A DNA stretch of 64,000 nucleotides, from NCBI RefSeq assembly GCF_000092045.1, contig NC_007765.1, positions 310,001 through 374,000 of the forward strand, written 5' to 3'. Shown piece by piece: positions 34,445 to 42,616 of this stretch. The translations under genes were made by a program, and so were the position numbers. Origin of the DNA: Rhizobium etli CFN 42. Lineage in GTDB: Bacteria; Pseudomonadota; Alphaproteobacteria; Rhizobiales; Rhizobiaceae. A model generated the notes under the pieces. The model made no database searches, was not told where the DNA came from, and saw nothing but the letters and a program-made list of their open reading frames with translations. Numbering within the stretch: position 1 is the stretch's first letter; the number at the start of each line of letters is the position of its first letter.

Positions 34445-34733
34445 GCGCGTCCTTCTCGTCCTTGCAGCCGCCGGCCTCGCTTCCGGCTGCGCCGACTACT
34501 TGAACCATCGCGACTCGGTCACTTTCGGGGTCGGGAACGCCGTGGAAGCAAACAAGGCCATCCATATCCAGGACCCGTTCCCGCCGGAAGCTCAGCGAAC
34601 CCAGATCGCAAGCGACGGCAAGGTCATCCGCAGGGTGGTCACTCAATATCAGAACGGCGGGCTGGGCGTTGTTCAGCCGTCGCCGGCCATGGGGGCGAAT
34701 GGGGCCTCCAACGGGGCGACCGCCAGCCAGTAG
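34428..34733 (+). CDS. Small lipoprotein in the CpaD position of the tad operon
   Basis: This 101-residue protein has a lipobox (LASGC, Cys about residue 21) and then DYLNHRDSVTFGVGNAVEANKA and DPFPPEAQ. The RDSVTFG..GNAV..N.A..DPFP pattern resembles the C-terminal part of CpaD. It is less than half the length of a usual CpaD. The start is TTG 34428, preceded by GGGAG, and overlaps cpaC by 17 bases. It is probably an outer-membrane lipoprotein assisting the secretin (inference). Confidence 0.75.
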   Translation: MLQNAKRVLLVLAAAGLASGCADYLNHRDSVTFGVGNAVEANKAIHIQDPFPPEAQRTQIASDGKVIRRVVTQYQNGGLGVVQPSPAMGANGASNGATASQ

Positions 34734-34790
34734 CTGGCGAAAGGCATGAACGGCGGCAGCGCCGGAGGGGAAAATGCACGAAAAGGGGTC

Positions 34791-34814
34791 GTCACGGCGA
34801 TAGCGCCGTGACGG
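34791..34814 (+). other. Perfect hairpin abutting the ribosome site of the TadG-like gene
   Basis: CGTCACGGCG, loop ATAG, CGCCGTGACG is a perfect 10-bp stem. It is followed immediately by GGGGGA, which serves as the ribosome site for ATG 34825. It is the only strong hairpin noted inside the tad gene row after the pilA region. Possible roles are mRNA processing or control of translation. Confidence 0.6.
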
Positions 34815-34824
34815 GGGGACGCCA

Positions 34825-36426
34825 ATGCTCAGCAGGGTTGTCATACGGTTCTGGAACGATCATCGCGGCTATGTCATCGCCTTGACGCTCATCGCCATGC
34901 CAATGCTTCTCGGCTTTTCGCTGCTGGTCATAGATGTCGGCCGCAGCAGCAACCTGCATACAGATCTCCAGAACGCGGTCGACGCGATGGCGCTGGCCGG
35001 AGCCCGTGAACTCGATGGCCGCGACGATGCCATTACCAGGGCACAGACGGCGATCGAGAAAATCGCCAACAGCGCGGCTTTCTCCGGCGGTGGGACCGGC
35101 ATGTCCCTTGGCTCGAATAGCAGCGTGACCTATGAGGCCGGCAACGATGCCGGAAACACCGTTACCGTGCTTTTTCTGAAGAGCATCCCGGCCGACGACG
35201 ATACGCCCATCCCGGCTTCGATGGAAACGACAGAGCCCAGCGAAGCTTCCTATGCCTGGGTCATCGCCAAGCCGCAAGCGATGCAGACGATCTTTCCGAT
35301 CCCGGTCGGCTTCAACCGCGATACGATCAATATTGCCGCCGACGCCGTGGCGGTATACCACGCCAGCGCCTGCGACGTGACACCGATCTTTATCTGCAAT
35401 CCGTTCGAGCCTGCTGGTAACACCAGTGAAAGCGCCAACGCAGATGCCGCTGCCGCCTTGCATACCAATTTTGCGGCCGGCAATCTCTACGGGCGACAGA
35501 TCGAGCTTCACAGCACAGCGTCGTCCAATCCCGGCCCCGGCAATTTCGGATTCCTGCGGACCCCCTTGGGCAATGGTGCGTCCGTGCTGGCGGAGGCTCT
35601 TGCCACCGGCAATCCCGGCGCCTGCTACACACAGGACAATCTCGATACCGAGACCGGCGCAGTGGCGGGGCCCGTCGAAGACGGGGTGAATACGCGCTTC
35701 GGCTTTTACTCCTCCTCCTTCAACAAGGCGAAGGGAGATTATCGATACCGTCCTGCCCGAAACGTGCGCTCCGCTCGGACGACCACCAAGGGAAAGCCGG
35801 GCTGCGATACCTATACTCCGGTCATGGTCGGTGATGTTGTCGGCGATGCGACCCAGGCTTTGCCGCTCGGCTACGGAGCGGCCATGAGCTCGCTTTCCGG
35901 CGGCAAGATCAGCAGCGGCAACAATTGGAATTACTCGACCTATTGGAATGTCGCGCAGGGCACGGCTGCACCCTCGGTCAGCACGGTCCTCAGCAACTAC
36001 TCCAGTTATCCCCCTCAGGCGACCGGAACACCGAACCAGCCCTCCGCCTACGACGTTTATCGTTACGAGCTTGCTAACCCATCTCTGATTAACCATGCCT
36101 CGGCGAATGGCGAAACCGGCAAACCGACAACCGGCGGCCAGTGCTATACCGGCCCGGACCTTTCGAACTATACCGCGGCTGAATACGGTGATCGCCGCGA
36201 AATTTTCGCAGCCATCGTCAATTGTGGCTATGAAGCGTCGGTCGACCATCTGAACGGTCACAAGGCCACTCGCGCCGTCGCCTTCGCGCGCATGTTCCTG
36301 ACCAAGCCGGCGATAAAGGATTCCAGCGAACGATACCTTTCCCTGGAGATGATCGACATCACCGGCAAGGGTGGTCGCGGTACGGCAGACGAATTCTTGC
36401 GGGAAGAAGCGGAGCTGGTCAGATGA
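34825..36426 (+). CDS. TadG-like pilus assembly protein
   Basis: This 533-residue protein has the TadG-type N terminus: NDHRGYVIALTLIAMPMLLGFSLLVIDVG, with a prepilin-like membrane helix, followed by LQNAVDAMALAGARELDG. The rest is a long, Gly/Ser/Asn-rich exported domain with several Cys residues (for example SACDVTPIFIC and GGQCYTG). I see no clear von Willebrand MIDAS motif. It would be a membrane-anchored periplasmic component. Its stop overlaps the next gene by four bases. Confidence 0.85.
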   Translation: MLSRVVIRFWNDHRGYVIALTLIAMPMLLGFSLLVIDVGRSSNLHTDLQNAVDAMALAGARELDGRDDAITRAQTAIEKIANSAAFSGGGTGMSLGSNSSVTYEAGNDAGNTVTVLFLKSIPADDDTPIPASMETTEPSEASYAWVIAKPQAMQTIFPIPVGFNRDTINIAADAVAVYHASACDVTPIFICNPFEPAGNTSESANADAAAALHTNFAAGNLYGRQIELHSTASSNPGPGNFGFLRTPLGNGASVLAEALATGNPGACYTQDNLDTETGAVAGPVEDGVNTRFGFYSSSFNKAKGDYRYRPARNVRSARTTTKGKPGCDTYTPVMVGDVVGDATQALPLGYGAAMSSLSGGKISSGNNWNYSTYWNVAQGTAAPSVSTVLSNYSSYPPQATGTPNQPSAYDVYRYELANPSLINHASANGETGKPTTGGQCYTGPDLSNYTAAEYGDRREIFAAIVNCGYEASVDHLNGHKATRAVAFARMFLTKPAIKDSSERYLSLEMIDITGKGGRGTADEFLREEAELVR

Positions 36427-36902
36427 TGGCGCTCCGCAATTTTATCCTGCATCGGCTTTGCCCCGGCTTCTGGCCGCGGGAGGAAGGTGCAGTGCTTGCG
36501 GAAGCGCTGCTCGCGATCCCCTTTGTCACACTCTTTGCGGCTGCCATACTGGAGTTCGGCAGCATCTTCTGGCAGCGCATGCAAATCGATGCGGGCTTGC
36601 GCGATGCCGGGCGCTACCTCTCGCGATGCCGACCCGCGTCGGGAACCTATGTGCCGACATGTAGTCAGGCGACGGCGAAGACGATCGCCTTTTACGGAAC
36701 GCAAACACCTGCGGCCAACGCTGAACCCCGCGTCCCCGACTGGAAGGATCCTTCCGACATCACCATCACCGCGCCCGATGCGGATGGGAACATCACCCTT
36801 TCGACTGCTCATCTCTACAAGAGCTCGCCGGTGTTCGGCTTCCTCGGGATCGATGCCATCACCATCAATTCCTCCCATGAAGAGAGATACATCGGATGGT
36901 GA
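36423..36902 (+). CDS. TadE-like pseudopilin 1
   Basis: This 159-residue TadE-family protein has the N-terminal class III prepilin-like region EEGAVLAEALLAIPFVTLF, with Gly before AVLAEA as the probable CpaA cut site. A periplasmic domain with two Cys residues follows (RCRPASGTYVPTC). It starts within the TadG stop (ATGA) and overlaps the next gene by 7 bases, so the three pseudopilin-like proteins are translated as a coupled set. Confidence 0.87.
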   Translation: MMALRNFILHRLCPGFWPREEGAVLAEALLAIPFVTLFAAAILEFGSIFWQRMQIDAGLRDAGRYLSRCRPASGTYVPTCSQATAKTIAFYGTQTPAANAEPRVPDWKDPSDITITAPDADGNITLSTAHLYKSSPVFGFLGIDAITINSSHEERYIGW

Positions 36903-37522
36903 CCTTTCGGACGTTCAAGACATTCTGCCAGGATAGCAGTGGTGTCAGTCTTACCGAAGCATTGCTGACCTTTCCGATCGTCATGCTGGTATTCGCCGCC
37001 TTCATCGAGTTCGGCTATGCGATGTCGCAGTGGAATCAGACGGTCAAGGCACTGCAATATGGTGCCCGACTTGCGGCCGTATCAGATCCGCTGACAACCA
37101 ATTTCAATGCCGTTTTCCCGACCGATGCTGCCGATCCGCTCAACAACGGCAAAGCCACTCCGAACGACGCCACGATATCTTCGACCTGCGGACCGGCTCT
37201 CGCCAACTGCAGCATGGCGGCATTGAACCGCATCGTCCTGGGAAGCGATGGCGTTTGCAACGTAGGAACCGATCCTCACCCCGGCATTTGTGACCTTAAC
37301 TGGCGCATCAAGCGCGAGAATTTGGTTGTCACCTATCAGCGATCGGGACTCGGCTATTGGGGCCGCCCTGACGGGCCCGTGCTGACGATGCGGCTGGAGG
37401 TGCGTGAGGTCACCTTCGATCTGCCGATCCTCGGCGGGCTGCTGGGGCTTAACGAGGTCACCATCCCTGCCCATCCGGTGACGATCACGACGGAAGACCT
37501 GAAGACCTGCTCAACCTGCTGA
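36896..37522 (+). CDS. TadE-like pseudopilin 2
   Basis: This 208-residue TadE-family protein carries SSGVSLTEALLTFPIVMLVFAAFIEFGYAM near its N terminus, a prepilin-like cut site and helix. The periplasmic domain has paired Cys residues (STCGPALANCS, VCNVGTDPHPGICD) and a CSTC tail, which suggests disulfides. It is probably processed by CpaA and forms part of the pilus base with the preceding protein. Confidence 0.87.
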   Translation: MVTFRTFKTFCQDSSGVSLTEALLTFPIVMLVFAAFIEFGYAMSQWNQTVKALQYGARLAAVSDPLTTNFNAVFPTDAADPLNNGKATPNDATISSTCGPALANCSMAALNRIVLGSDGVCNVGTDPHPGICDLNWRIKRENLVVTYQRSGLGYWGRPDGPVLTMRLEVREVTFDLPILGGLLGLNEVTIPAHPVTITTEDLKTCSTC

Positions 37523-37549
37523 CTTCTTGTTACGCGTAGGAAAGCGAAA

Positions 37550-38692
37550 ATGACAGCGCACATGAACATTGCCGCATCCACCAAGATCCTGGTTCTCTCT
37601 GATGACGCGGCCGCAGCGAGCTTCATGCTCGATACGTTCGGGTCGCTTTCGCGTTACGATGTCCGCCATCTCTCTCTGAAGGCACTCGGGGAAAAGGGCC
37701 GTCTCGATCCGACGCAGTTCGGACTGATCGTTCTCGACGTCGACAACGGGGAATTGCTGCAGCAACTGGAGCTCTTCGCGTTTCGCACCAGCTACCGGGA
37801 CATTCCGCTCGTCGTCGTTTCCGAAGACCTGCCGGACGACCTGATGCGGCTGCTCTTCCGCCTGAACGGAAATGACTGGCTGAAGAAGCCGCTCGAGCGC
37901 CGCGCCCTCATCGACATGATTTCGACCCATGCGCCAGGCACCGGGGCCAGCGACAGCCGGGTGCATGCCGTGGTCTCGGCCGTCGGTGGCGCGGGTGCCA
38001 GCATGATCGCTTCGTCGCTCGCTCATGTGCTGGCCCAGCCGACCAAGAATTCCACGCCGCGGATTGACTTGTTCGACACGGATTTTTGTTCTGGGGCGCT
38101 CGGCTATTATCTCAACCTTGTCAACGACTACGACTTGAAACCGGTCATCGCCAATCCTTCCAGGGTCGATCTCGAGTTCATCGATCTCGTCCGGAAGCGG
38201 CATCCTGGAGGCTTTTCACTGCTTTCGTTCAAACAGCCATCCGTCCTTTTGGCGCCGAAGGGCGGTGAACTCGTGCTGCGCATGCTCGACGTGGCCGCCT
38301 TTGAGAGCGACCATACGATCGTCGACATGCCCTATTACGACACGCCTTGGAAATACGAGGTGCTCACTTCGGTCAACAGTATCTACATCGTCACCGAAAT
38401 GACGATCCCGGCGCTTTCTCAAGCCAAGGATCTGTTTACCAATCTGGTGCGGTTGCGAGGCAGTTCGGATCAGATATTCGTCGTCATCAACAAATACCGC
38501 GCCAAGCTTTTCGGCCTCGGCCTGCGCCGACAACAAATGGAGAAGATATTCAAGGACATCCCGACGCATGTCATTGCGGATGACTGGGATACTTTGAGCG
38601 AGGCGGTCAACCGCGGCGTGCTGCCAGTTCAGGTGAATTCCCGGGCGCGATTCTGCGGTGCGGTGGGTAAACTTGGAGCATTGGTGCGATGA
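37550..38692 (+). CDS. cpaE: Pilus assembly ATPase-like protein CpaE (TadZ)
   Basis: This 380-residue protein has an N-terminal receiver-like domain (about 1-130, with FGLIVLDVDNG) and a MinD/ParA-like domain. The deviant Walker A is VGGAGASMIASSLAH near residue 142. It lacks the Lys of GKGGxGKS, as many CpaE/TadZ proteins do, so ATP hydrolysis may be weak or absent. The family positions the Tad machine, often at a pole. Its stop overlaps the L,D-transpeptidase ATG (ATGA). Confidence 0.9.
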   Translation: MTAHMNIAASTKILVLSDDAAAASFMLDTFGSLSRYDVRHLSLKALGEKGRLDPTQFGLIVLDVDNGELLQQLELFAFRTSYRDIPLVVVSEDLPDDLMRLLFRLNGNDWLKKPLERRALIDMISTHAPGTGASDSRVHAVVSAVGGAGASMIASSLAHVLAQPTKNSTPRIDLFDTDFCSGALGYYLNLVNDYDLKPVIANPSRVDLEFIDLVRKRHPGGFSLLSFKQPSVLLAPKGGELVLRMLDVAAFESDHTIVDMPYYDTPWKYEVLTSVNSIYIVTEMTIPALSQAKDLFTNLVRLRGSSDQIFVVINKYRAKLFGLGLRRQQMEKIFKDIPTHVIADDWDTLSEAVNRGVLPVQVNSRARFCGAVGKLGALVR

Positions 38693-39252
38693 AGGCGATT
38701 GACAGTGGCCGCGTAAGGTCCTGCGTCGGCCTTGTGGTTCTGGCCGTTCTGGCCGTTGCCGGGGATGCCGTGGCAGGTGGGCTTGTACCTCGAAGCCTTG
38801 GGCCGACGACAAGCACCGTGGTGACGATCGAAAAAAGTTACGCGGCTGGAACAATCGTTGTCGTCAGCGCGAACCGAACGCTGGATCTCGTCATCTCCGA
38901 AGGGCGCGCCATCCGTTACAAGATCGGGGTCGGGCGAGACGGATTTCGCTGGAGCGGTACCGTCAAGGTGGGACGCAAGGCAGAGTGGCCCGACTGGCGC
39001 CCGCCTGCCGAGATGAAGGCGCGCGCGGTCGGACTTCCGGACCTGGTACCTGCCGGGCCACTCAATCCTTTGGGTGCCCGCGGGATCTATCTCTACAAGG
39101 GCGGGACCGACACGCTCTACCGCATTCACGGAACGAACGAGCAGTCGACGGTCGGCGGTTTCGCCTCGTCGGGCTGTTTTCGCATGAGCAATGCCGACGT
39201 GATCGATCTCTATGAGAGGGTGAAAGTCGGCTCCACGGTCATTGTAAAATAG
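38689..39252 (+). CDS. L,D-transpeptidase (YkuD domain) within the tad operon
   Basis: This 187-residue exported enzyme has an N-terminal signal or anchor (residues 10-30) and a YkuD catalytic domain. HGTN is at 147-150 and SSGCFRM at 160-166, with Cys163 as the nucleophile. Such enzymes form 3-3 peptidoglycan cross-links or attach proteins to the wall. The gene starts in the cpaE stop (four-base overlap) and ends 16 bases before cpaF, so it is a built-in member of the operon. L,D-transpeptidases are not part of the standard Tad gene set. Confidence 0.9.
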   Translation: MKAIDSGRVRSCVGLVVLAVLAVAGDAVAGGLVPRSLGPTTSTVVTIEKSYAAGTIVVVSANRTLDLVISEGRAIRYKIGVGRDGFRWSGTVKVGRKAEWPDWRPPAEMKARAVGLPDLVPAGPLNPLGARGIYLYKGGTDTLYRIHGTNEQSTVGGFASSGCFRMSNADVIDLYERVKVGSTVIVK

Positions 39253-39268
39253 TTCAGGGGTGGAAAAT

Positions 39269-40699
39269 ATGGCGAACGGCATCATGGGGCGTTTCTACAA
39301 GCATCAGCAGGAGCCTGAAAGCCGGGAGCTGTCTCTAGTCGCAGCTCAGAACATGCCTGCCCAACCGGTCTCTGACAGCGCCATGGCAAGTAGCGACGAA
39401 GCTTTGCTTGGGCCGGACCTGGTTTCTGAGCGGGTCAATCTGCACCGATACCTGCTCGACCGCATCAACCTCGGGATCCTCGACACGCTCGACAACGAGG
39501 AGATCGCCACCGAGATCCGGCCGCTGGTCAAGGATTATATCCGGAGTAACAACTTTCCGCTGAACGCCAAGGAAATCAATGATCTGATCCGCGATATCAC
39601 CGACGAGATGCTGGGGCTCGGACCGATCGAGCCGCTGCTCGCCGACGAGACGATCGCAGATATTCTCATCAACGGTTACAACAGCGTCTATGTCGAGCGG
39701 AGCGGTAAGCTCGAGAGCACCGCCGTTCGGTTCAAGGACGAGGACCATCTCCTTCGGGTGATCAACAAGATCGTCTCGGCCGTCGGCCGCCGCGTCGACG
39801 AATCGACGCCGATGGTTGATGCCCGCCTCAAGGATGGCTCGCGCGTCAACGTCGCCATCAGGCCGATCTCGGTCGATGGACCGCTCGTTTCCATCCGCAA
39901 ATTCACCCGCAAGCCGCTGACATTGGAGCGCCTCGTGCAATATGGCGCCATGGCCGATGCTATGCGCATCCTTCTCAGCGCTGCGGTCAAGGGCAAGGTG
40001 TCCATGGTGATTTCAGGCGGCACCGGCTCCGGCAAAACCACCTTGCTCAATGCTCTCTCGTCGCAGATTTCTCCAAAGGAGCGCCTGATCACCATCGAAG
40101 ATGCGGCCGAGCTTCAGCTGCAGCAGCCCCATGTCGGGCGTTTGGAAACCCGGCCGCCGACGCTCGACGGACGCAACGAGATCCGGCAACGCGAACTTCT
40201 GAAAAACGCCCTGCGCATGCGCCCGGACCGCATCATCGTCGGCGAAGTCCGCGGCGACGAGGCGTTCGACATGCTGCAGGCGATGAATACCGGTCACGAG
40301 GGGTCGATGACGACCATTCACGCCAATACGCCCCGCGACGCCGTCGGCCGGCTTGAGCAGATGGTCGGCATGGCCGGGATGCCGATGTCGCAGTTGAGCA
40401 TTCGCTCGCAGATCTCGTCCGCCATCACCGTCATCGTGCAGGTCCAGCGCCTGAGCGACGGCAGCCGCAAGGTTGTCTCGATTTCCGAGATCACCGGCAT
40501 GGAGGGCGAAGTCGTGCAGATGCAGGAGATCATGAAATTCAAGAAGCTCGGCACTGATGAAGGCGGGAGGATCCATGGGGAATTTCGCGCCACCGGCATC
40601 CGGCCGCGGTTCGTCGAGGAATTTGCCGAACTCGGGATCGAGATTCCAGTGGCGATTTTTGATCCCGGTAAACCGCTGCACACGGGAGCTGTTCAATGA
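39269..40699 (+). CDS. cpaF: Pilus assembly ATPase CpaF (TadA)
   Basis: This 476-residue secretion ATPase drives pilus extension and retraction. An N-terminal domain ([20 protein letters not shown]) precedes the motor. Walker A GGTGSGKT is at residues 250-257, the Asp box/Walker B region [16 protein letters not shown] follows, and the His box is [17 protein letters not shown] 39269 has GGGG upstream; a GTG three codons earlier is possible. It overlaps tadB by four bases. Confidence 0.95.
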   Translation: MANGIMGRFYKHQQEPESRELSLVAAQNMPAQPVSDSAMASSDEALLGPDLVSERVNLHRYLLDRINLGILDTLDNEEIATEIRPLVKDYIRSNNFPLNAKEINDLIRDITDEMLGLGPIEPLLADETIADILINGYNSVYVERSGKLESTAVRFKDEDHLLRVINKIVSAVGRRVDESTPMVDARLKDGSRVNVAIRPISVDGPLVSIRKFTRKPLTLERLVQYGAMADAMRILLSAAVKGKVSMVISGGTGSGKTTLLNALSSQISPKERLITIEDAAELQLQQPHVGRLETRPPTLDGRNEIRQRELLKNALRMRPDRIIVGEVRGDEAFDMLQAMNTGHEGSMTTIHANTPRDAVGRLEQMVGMAGMPMSQLSIRSQISSAITVIVQVQRLSDGSRKVVSISEITGMEGEVVQMQEIMKFKKLGTDEGGRIHGEFRATGIRPRFVEEFAELGIEIPVAIFDPGKPLHTGAVQ

Positions 40700-41649
40700 C
40701 CCTGACCCTCGTTTACGCTGCCGTTTTCACGGCGGCCCTTGTCGCTGTCGAAGCGATCATGCGCGGCTACTTCAAGACATCCGAACGCCACCGCGCTGTG
40801 AACCATCGGCTGAGCTTGCTCGAGCTCAGCGATGATCATCGCAAGACCTATAGCGATATGCTCAAGGAGCGCGGTGTAGCCGGCAGTTGGCGGCAAACCC
40901 CCATGATGCAGCGGCTGCTGCGGTTCTACGCCCAGTCGGGGATCAAGTTCGATGCCAGGCGATTTGCTCTCTTCGCGATCGCTGGCGCACTTTTGACGTG
41001 GCTGGTCATTCAGTTCCTCGTGCCGAGCACTCTGTTTAGAGTACCCGTCTTTCTCCTGATTTGTCTCCTCGCCCCTGCACTCGTCGTCTGGCGCGCTCGG
41101 GCGCGCCGCATGAAGAAATTCGAACTGAAGCTTCCTGAAGCGCTCGATGTCGCCAATCGCAGCTTGGCGGCCGGCCACCCGCTACCGGCGGCGATTGCTC
41201 TGGTGGCCCGCGAGATGCCGGATCCGATCGGCACCGAATTCGGCCTCCTCTCCGATGAACTCACCTACGGCGTGACGCTGGACGATGCCCTTGTCAATTT
41301 GGCCGACCGGGTCGGCGTCGAGGATCTGAATCTGCTTGCGATATCGTTGAGCGTACAGGCGGGAACCGGCGGAAATCTGGTCGAGATCTTGCAGAACCTT
41401 TCGAAGACGCTGCGAGGCCGGACGATGCTGAAGGCGAAGGTTAGGGCAATTTCCTCGGAAGGACGCATCACGGCGATCTTCATGTCGGTCTATCCCTTTC
41501 TGCTCTATGCGATGATCAAGGCTTTGTCGCCGACTTACTTCGATCCCCTCTGGGATAGCGGCTACGGAACCGCCGTGGTGAGCGTGCTCCTGGTCGTCAT
41601 GGCGATCGGGAATGTCATTCTCTACAAGATGGTCAACTTCGAGTACTGA
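40696..41649 (+). CDS. tadB: Tad inner-membrane platform protein TadB
   Basis: This 317-residue platform protein of the GspF-like family has an N-terminal membrane helix, a pair near residues 94-125, and a C-terminal pair. The central T2SSF domain contains LPEALDVANRSLAAGHPLPAAI and LLAISLSVQAGTGGNLVEILQNL. It should bind CpaF and pair with TadC. Its ATG lies in the cpaF stop. Confidence 0.93.
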   Translation: MTLTLVYAAVFTAALVAVEAIMRGYFKTSERHRAVNHRLSLLELSDDHRKTYSDMLKERGVAGSWRQTPMMQRLLRFYAQSGIKFDARRFALFAIAGALLTWLVIQFLVPSTLFRVPVFLLICLLAPALVVWRARARRMKKFELKLPEALDVANRSLAAGHPLPAAIALVAREMPDPIGTEFGLLSDELTYGVTLDDALVNLADRVGVEDLNLLAISLSVQAGTGGNLVEILQNLSKTLRGRTMLKAKVRAISSEGRITAIFMSVYPFLLYAMIKALSPTYFDPLWDSGYGTAVVSVLLVVMAIGNVILYKMVNFEY

Positions 41650-41656
41650 GGCGGTC

Positions 41657-42601
41657 ATGTCGAGTGAGTATGGAATTTACCTCATCGTCTTCTTTGCGGT
41701 CCTGATCTTTACTGCAGCAGCCTCGGAACTGTTTTTTCGGCAGCGCGAGGTCTCGGTTCGGGTGTTGAAGAGCTCGGCGGCAGCCCGCGAGGAGTTCCAA
41801 CTCGGCGATACGACGATTGCCGATCTCGGTGAAGCGGAAAACCGCCTGATCCGTCGCTATTTCGAGATTACGCGACGTGACACGAATGTGAACTCCACCC
41901 AAAACCGATTGATCCGGGCGGGGTATTTCGCTGCCGGCGCCGTCACCACTTTCCAGGTCGTTCGCGCGGTGATCTGTATCGGCATGCTCGTCGCGGCGGT
42001 CTGGGCCGTAAACCGGATCGCGCCAGCCATGTCGCAGATGGCGGCCCTGATCATTGCCATGTTTGCTGCGGGCGCAACCTTCATTCTCGTCAACATCTAT
42101 ATCGACCGGCGTGGCGCCGCCAAGGAGAGGGAGTACCGCCGCCTCTTTCCCGACTTCATGGATATGCTGATCGTCTGCCTCGATGCGGGCATGAGCATCG
42201 AGGCGGCGGCGAACCGGGTTGCTCGCGAATTCGTCGACAAGCAGCAGGACTTCGGCCTGCATCTGTCGATCATGATGCTGGAAGTGCGGGGCGGCCGGCG
42301 ATTGCGCGAAGCGCTCGCCAACCTTGCCACCCGCCTGAGGATCGACGAGGCCCGGGCCCTTTCCGTTCTGTTCCGCCAATCGGAGGAGCTCGGGACCAGC
42401 GTGACGCAGACGCTGCGGGTCTACAGTAACGAAATGCGCGACCTGCGTGTGGTTCGCGCGGAGGAAAAGGCGAACGCTCTGCCCGTCAAGATGCTGCTGC
42501 CGCTCGGCGCCTTCCTTTTTCCGGTAAGCCTCCTCATCGTTCTCGTTCCCATTATTATGCGTGTCGTCAGTCTTCTCGTCGGCATGAAACCCGGCGGTTG
42601 A
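41657..42601 (+). CDS. tadC: Tad inner-membrane platform protein TadC
   Basis: This 314-residue protein is the second platform protein. The T2SSF domain includes FPDFMDMLIVCLDAGMSIEAA and LSVLFRQSEELGTSVTQTLR, with membrane segments near residues 10-25, 95-135 and the C terminus. ATG 41657 follows tadB by seven bases; an in-frame codon at 41612 lies inside tadB. It is followed after 15 bases by the AAA ATPase. Confidence 0.93.
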   Translation: MSSEYGIYLIVFFAVLIFTAAASELFFRQREVSVRVLKSSAAAREEFQLGDTTIADLGEAENRLIRRYFEITRRDTNVNSTQNRLIRAGYFAAGAVTTFQVVRAVICIGMLVAAVWAVNRIAPAMSQMAALIIAMFAAGATFILVNIYIDRRGAAKEREYRRLFPDFMDMLIVCLDAGMSIEAAANRVAREFVDKQQDFGLHLSIMMLEVRGGRRLREALANLATRLRIDEARALSVLFRQSEELGTSVTQTLRVYSNEMRDLRVVRAEEKANALPVKMLLPLGAFLFPVSLLIVLVPIIMRVVSLLVGMKPGG

Positions 42602-42616
42602 GCCAAGCGAGGTCGT

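Noticed and set aside
34792..36261. 489-codon open frame antisense to the TadG-like gene
   Set aside because: The plus strand has a ribosome site, a TadG N terminus and overlapping neighbours; the antisense frame has no recognisable domain.
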